Positions 31,267-32,339 of a stretch of 32,339 bases of DNA are shown in pieces; position 1 is the first letter of the stretch, and the number at the start of each line of letters is the position of its first letter. The notes under the pieces are model-generated. The model was not told the DNA's origin. It searched no databases and saw nothing but the letters and a program-made list of their open reading frames with translations. The position numbers were made by a program, and so were the translations under genes. This DNA comes from an uncultured Oscillospiraceae bacterium (GTDB lineage: Bacteria > Bacillota > Clostridia > Oscillospirales > Oscillospiraceae): NCBI GenBank assembly GCA_944385705.1, contig CALWYF010000024.1, positions 1-32,339 on the forward strand, given 5' to 3'.

Positions 31267-31935
31267 ATGAAAAAAATAATTGCCCTAGCGCTTGCACTTA
31301 TTATGTGCTTTGCACTGTGTGCCTGCGGTGGAAGTACAACACCCACGGCAACGGAAGCTCCCGCACAAACCGAGGCAGAGGCTCCCGCGACCGATGCCAC
31401 AAATGAATACCCTGAAATGACCCTTAAGCTCTCCCACCATAATGCAGTTGACCAACCTATCCATGAGGCGCTGACAAAATGGGCAACTATGATTAATGAG
31501 CAGTCTGGTGGTAAAATTACTATCGACATTTATCCTGCAGCTTCCCTCTATAATCAGACAGATGCTCAAGATGCTGTTCAGATGGGTACCCTTGATATGT
31601 GCCTTGCTGACTGTTCCCAGCTTTCATCTGCAGTCCCCGCTTTTGCTCTAACAGCCATGCCCTTCCTTTATGATAGCTATGATACCGCCGGTGAGGTCAT
31701 ATTTGGAGATGTTGGTGCTCAGCTCGACCAGCAGCTTGAAGATACTCTTAACATGCATGCGTTTGGGTGGACTTGGAATAACTTCCGCAATATGATTACT
31801 GTGACTCCAATCACAAGCCTTGACGATTGCAAAGGCTACAAACTCCGTTCTCCCGAAACGAGTTGTCAAGGACTTTTTAATCAAATTCACGAAAAAGCCA
31901 CAAAAAAAGTGCCAGAAGCAGATTTTAGCTCCTGA
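31267..31935 (+). pseudogene. dctP: TRAP substrate-binding lipoprotein DctP, disrupted
   Basis: The first 197 codons are a good DctP: a lipoprotein signal with LCAC, a Thr/Ala/Glu linker, then LKLSHHNAVDQPIHEALTKW, DIYPAASLYNQTDAQDAV and GYKLRSPE. Normal DctP proteins run about 320-340 aa and continue after KLRSPE with the arginine-anchored ligand site. Here the similarity stops at 31857, and 25 unrelated residues (SCQGLFNQIHEKATKK and so on) lead to a stop at 31935. The lost part includes one lobe of the binding cleft, so the transporter should not work with this copy. AGGAGG precedes the ATG. Confidence 0.85.
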
Positions 31936-31942
31936 CACTTTT
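31902..31942 (-). terminator. Terminator of the terminal minus-strand gene
   Basis: A 15-position stem with two mismatches (31905-31919 with 31928-31942) is followed on the minus strand by a run of seven Ts (31902-31908). It begins 9 bp beyond the stop of the gene at 31952. Confidence 0.7.
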
Positions 31943-31951
31943 GCGGATGGG

Positions 31952-32317
31952 TTATTTTCTCCTGCTTAACAGTTCGTCGCAAAGGTACGCATATTCCGGC
32001 AACTGGTCGATATAGGGTTTCCATCGCCGCTTAATCTCGGCCAGTTCCAGCGGGTCGGCGTCCTCAAAGTCATGGTCGTTTCCGGTCATTCCGAAAACAT
32101 CCAGTGCTATATCATTCAAGCACTCATAACAAAGACCGGCAGCGGACTCTATCCAGTTGCCGGTGTCAATATAGACCGGGTCGATAGATATTGCCAGCCA
32201 CACATAGCCGACCTTGTCCGACCAAACCAAATCATAAGCGGTCATCTGCTGGATATGTTTCTCAAACACTTTGCGGACGCGCTCAATCTCATTTTTCTCT
32301 TTTTCTGTGTACAGCAT
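31952..32317 (-). CDS. Hypothetical acidic protein, possibly of a mobile element
   Basis: The 121-aa product has a charged N-terminal helix (MLYTEKEKNEIERVRKVFEK), then VWLAISIDPVYIDTGNWIES, AAGLCYECLNDIALDVFGMT and EIKRRWKPYIDQLPEYAYLC. I do not recognise a domain with confidence. Similar small acidic proteins are frequent cargo of integrative conjugative elements in Clostridia, which fits its position beside a broken gene. ATG 32317 has AAGGAGG at the ideal 8 nt; an ATG two codons upstream (32323) is only 2 nt from the SD. Confidence 0.7.
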   Translation of the reverse strand: MLYTEKEKNEIERVRKVFEKHIQQMTAYDLVWSDKVGYVWLAISIDPVYIDTGNWIESAAGLCYECLNDIALDVFGMTGNDHDFEDADPLELAEIKRRWKPYIDQLPEYAYLCDELLSRRK

Positions 32318-32339
32318 TTTCATGTCCTCCTTGGCTAAA

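Larger units (their letters stand above)
31858..32339. mobile_element. Probable edge of an inserted element (or rearrangement) inside dctP
   Basis: dctP similarity ends abruptly at about 31857. What follows is a terminator and a minus-strand gene with an unrelated style and more balanced base composition. No integrase or transposase is in view, and the other boundary lies outside the window, so the type of element is unknown. Confidence 0.5.

Noticed and set aside
31858-31935. Last 25 codons of the dctP frame as a genuine alternative C-terminus
   Set aside because: They do not resemble any DctP segment, and the last codons run into the terminator of the opposite-strand gene.

Overview
The window looks like chromosome from an anaerobic, low-oxygen-adapted Firmicute, most likely a gut member of the class Clostridia near Oscillospiraceae. 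The basis is the GC-rich codon use of the first ~23 kb, strong Shine-Dalgarno sites, an acyl-CoA dehydratase activase-like gene end, an EFR1-type flavodoxin/ferredoxin, QueH rather than QueG, a ThiT-type thiamine importer behind a TPP riboswitch, and the rpmH-rnpA-yidD-yidC-jag block. Genus-level placement is inference.

Layout. 1-3154: the end of an activase-like gene, eno (enolase), then a minus-strand operon (RraA-family protein, GNAT acetyltransferase, zinc-ribbon membrane protein). 3192-4304: an XRE regulator with a membrane tail, an inverted fragment of tRNA-Arg, the intact tRNA-Arg(ACG), and a small membrane protein. 4441-9325: a tightly overlapping plus-strand operon with a YmdB-type phosphodiesterase, an SbcD/YhaO-like nuclease, an SbcC/YhaN-like ATPase and an acyltransferase-3 membrane protein. 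9411-10724 (minus): EFR1 ferredoxin and a dCMP-deaminase-like enzyme. 10851-13259: queH (apparently leaderless), galU, then a TPP riboswitch controlling thiT. 13442-16661: rpmH, rnpA, yidD, yidC, jag/khpB and an acyl carrier protein.

17064-23128 is a metabolic accessory region: a cyclophilin-like lipoprotein, then two minus-strand transcription units (SDR / 77-aa protein / CMD-cupin fusion / alpha-beta hydrolase, and flavodoxin / double CMD protein). A LysR regulator is divergent from the first unit. Both units have promoters with the same architecture: an identical 9-mer against the -35 box and a dyad centred near -65. This suggests one LysR regulon. 23481-24477 is a gene graveyard: an internally deleted LysR paralogue, a small interrupted gene and a decayed IS3-family transposase.

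24831-31857 is visibly more AT-rich than the rest and is probably acquired. It encodes KDG kinase, KDPG aldolase, an SDR and a mutarotase-like protein on the minus strand. Divergent from these are a GntR/FCD regulator and a TRAP transporter (dctQ, dctM, dctP). Together they would import a uronate-derived sugar acid and feed it into pyruvate and glyceraldehyde-3-phosphate. A 17-bp perfect palindrome and a repeated 15-mer are good operator candidates. dctP breaks off mid-gene at about 31857. The sequence beyond (a terminator and an unrelated minus-strand gene) looks like the edge of an inserted mobile element or a rearrangement that continues past the window.
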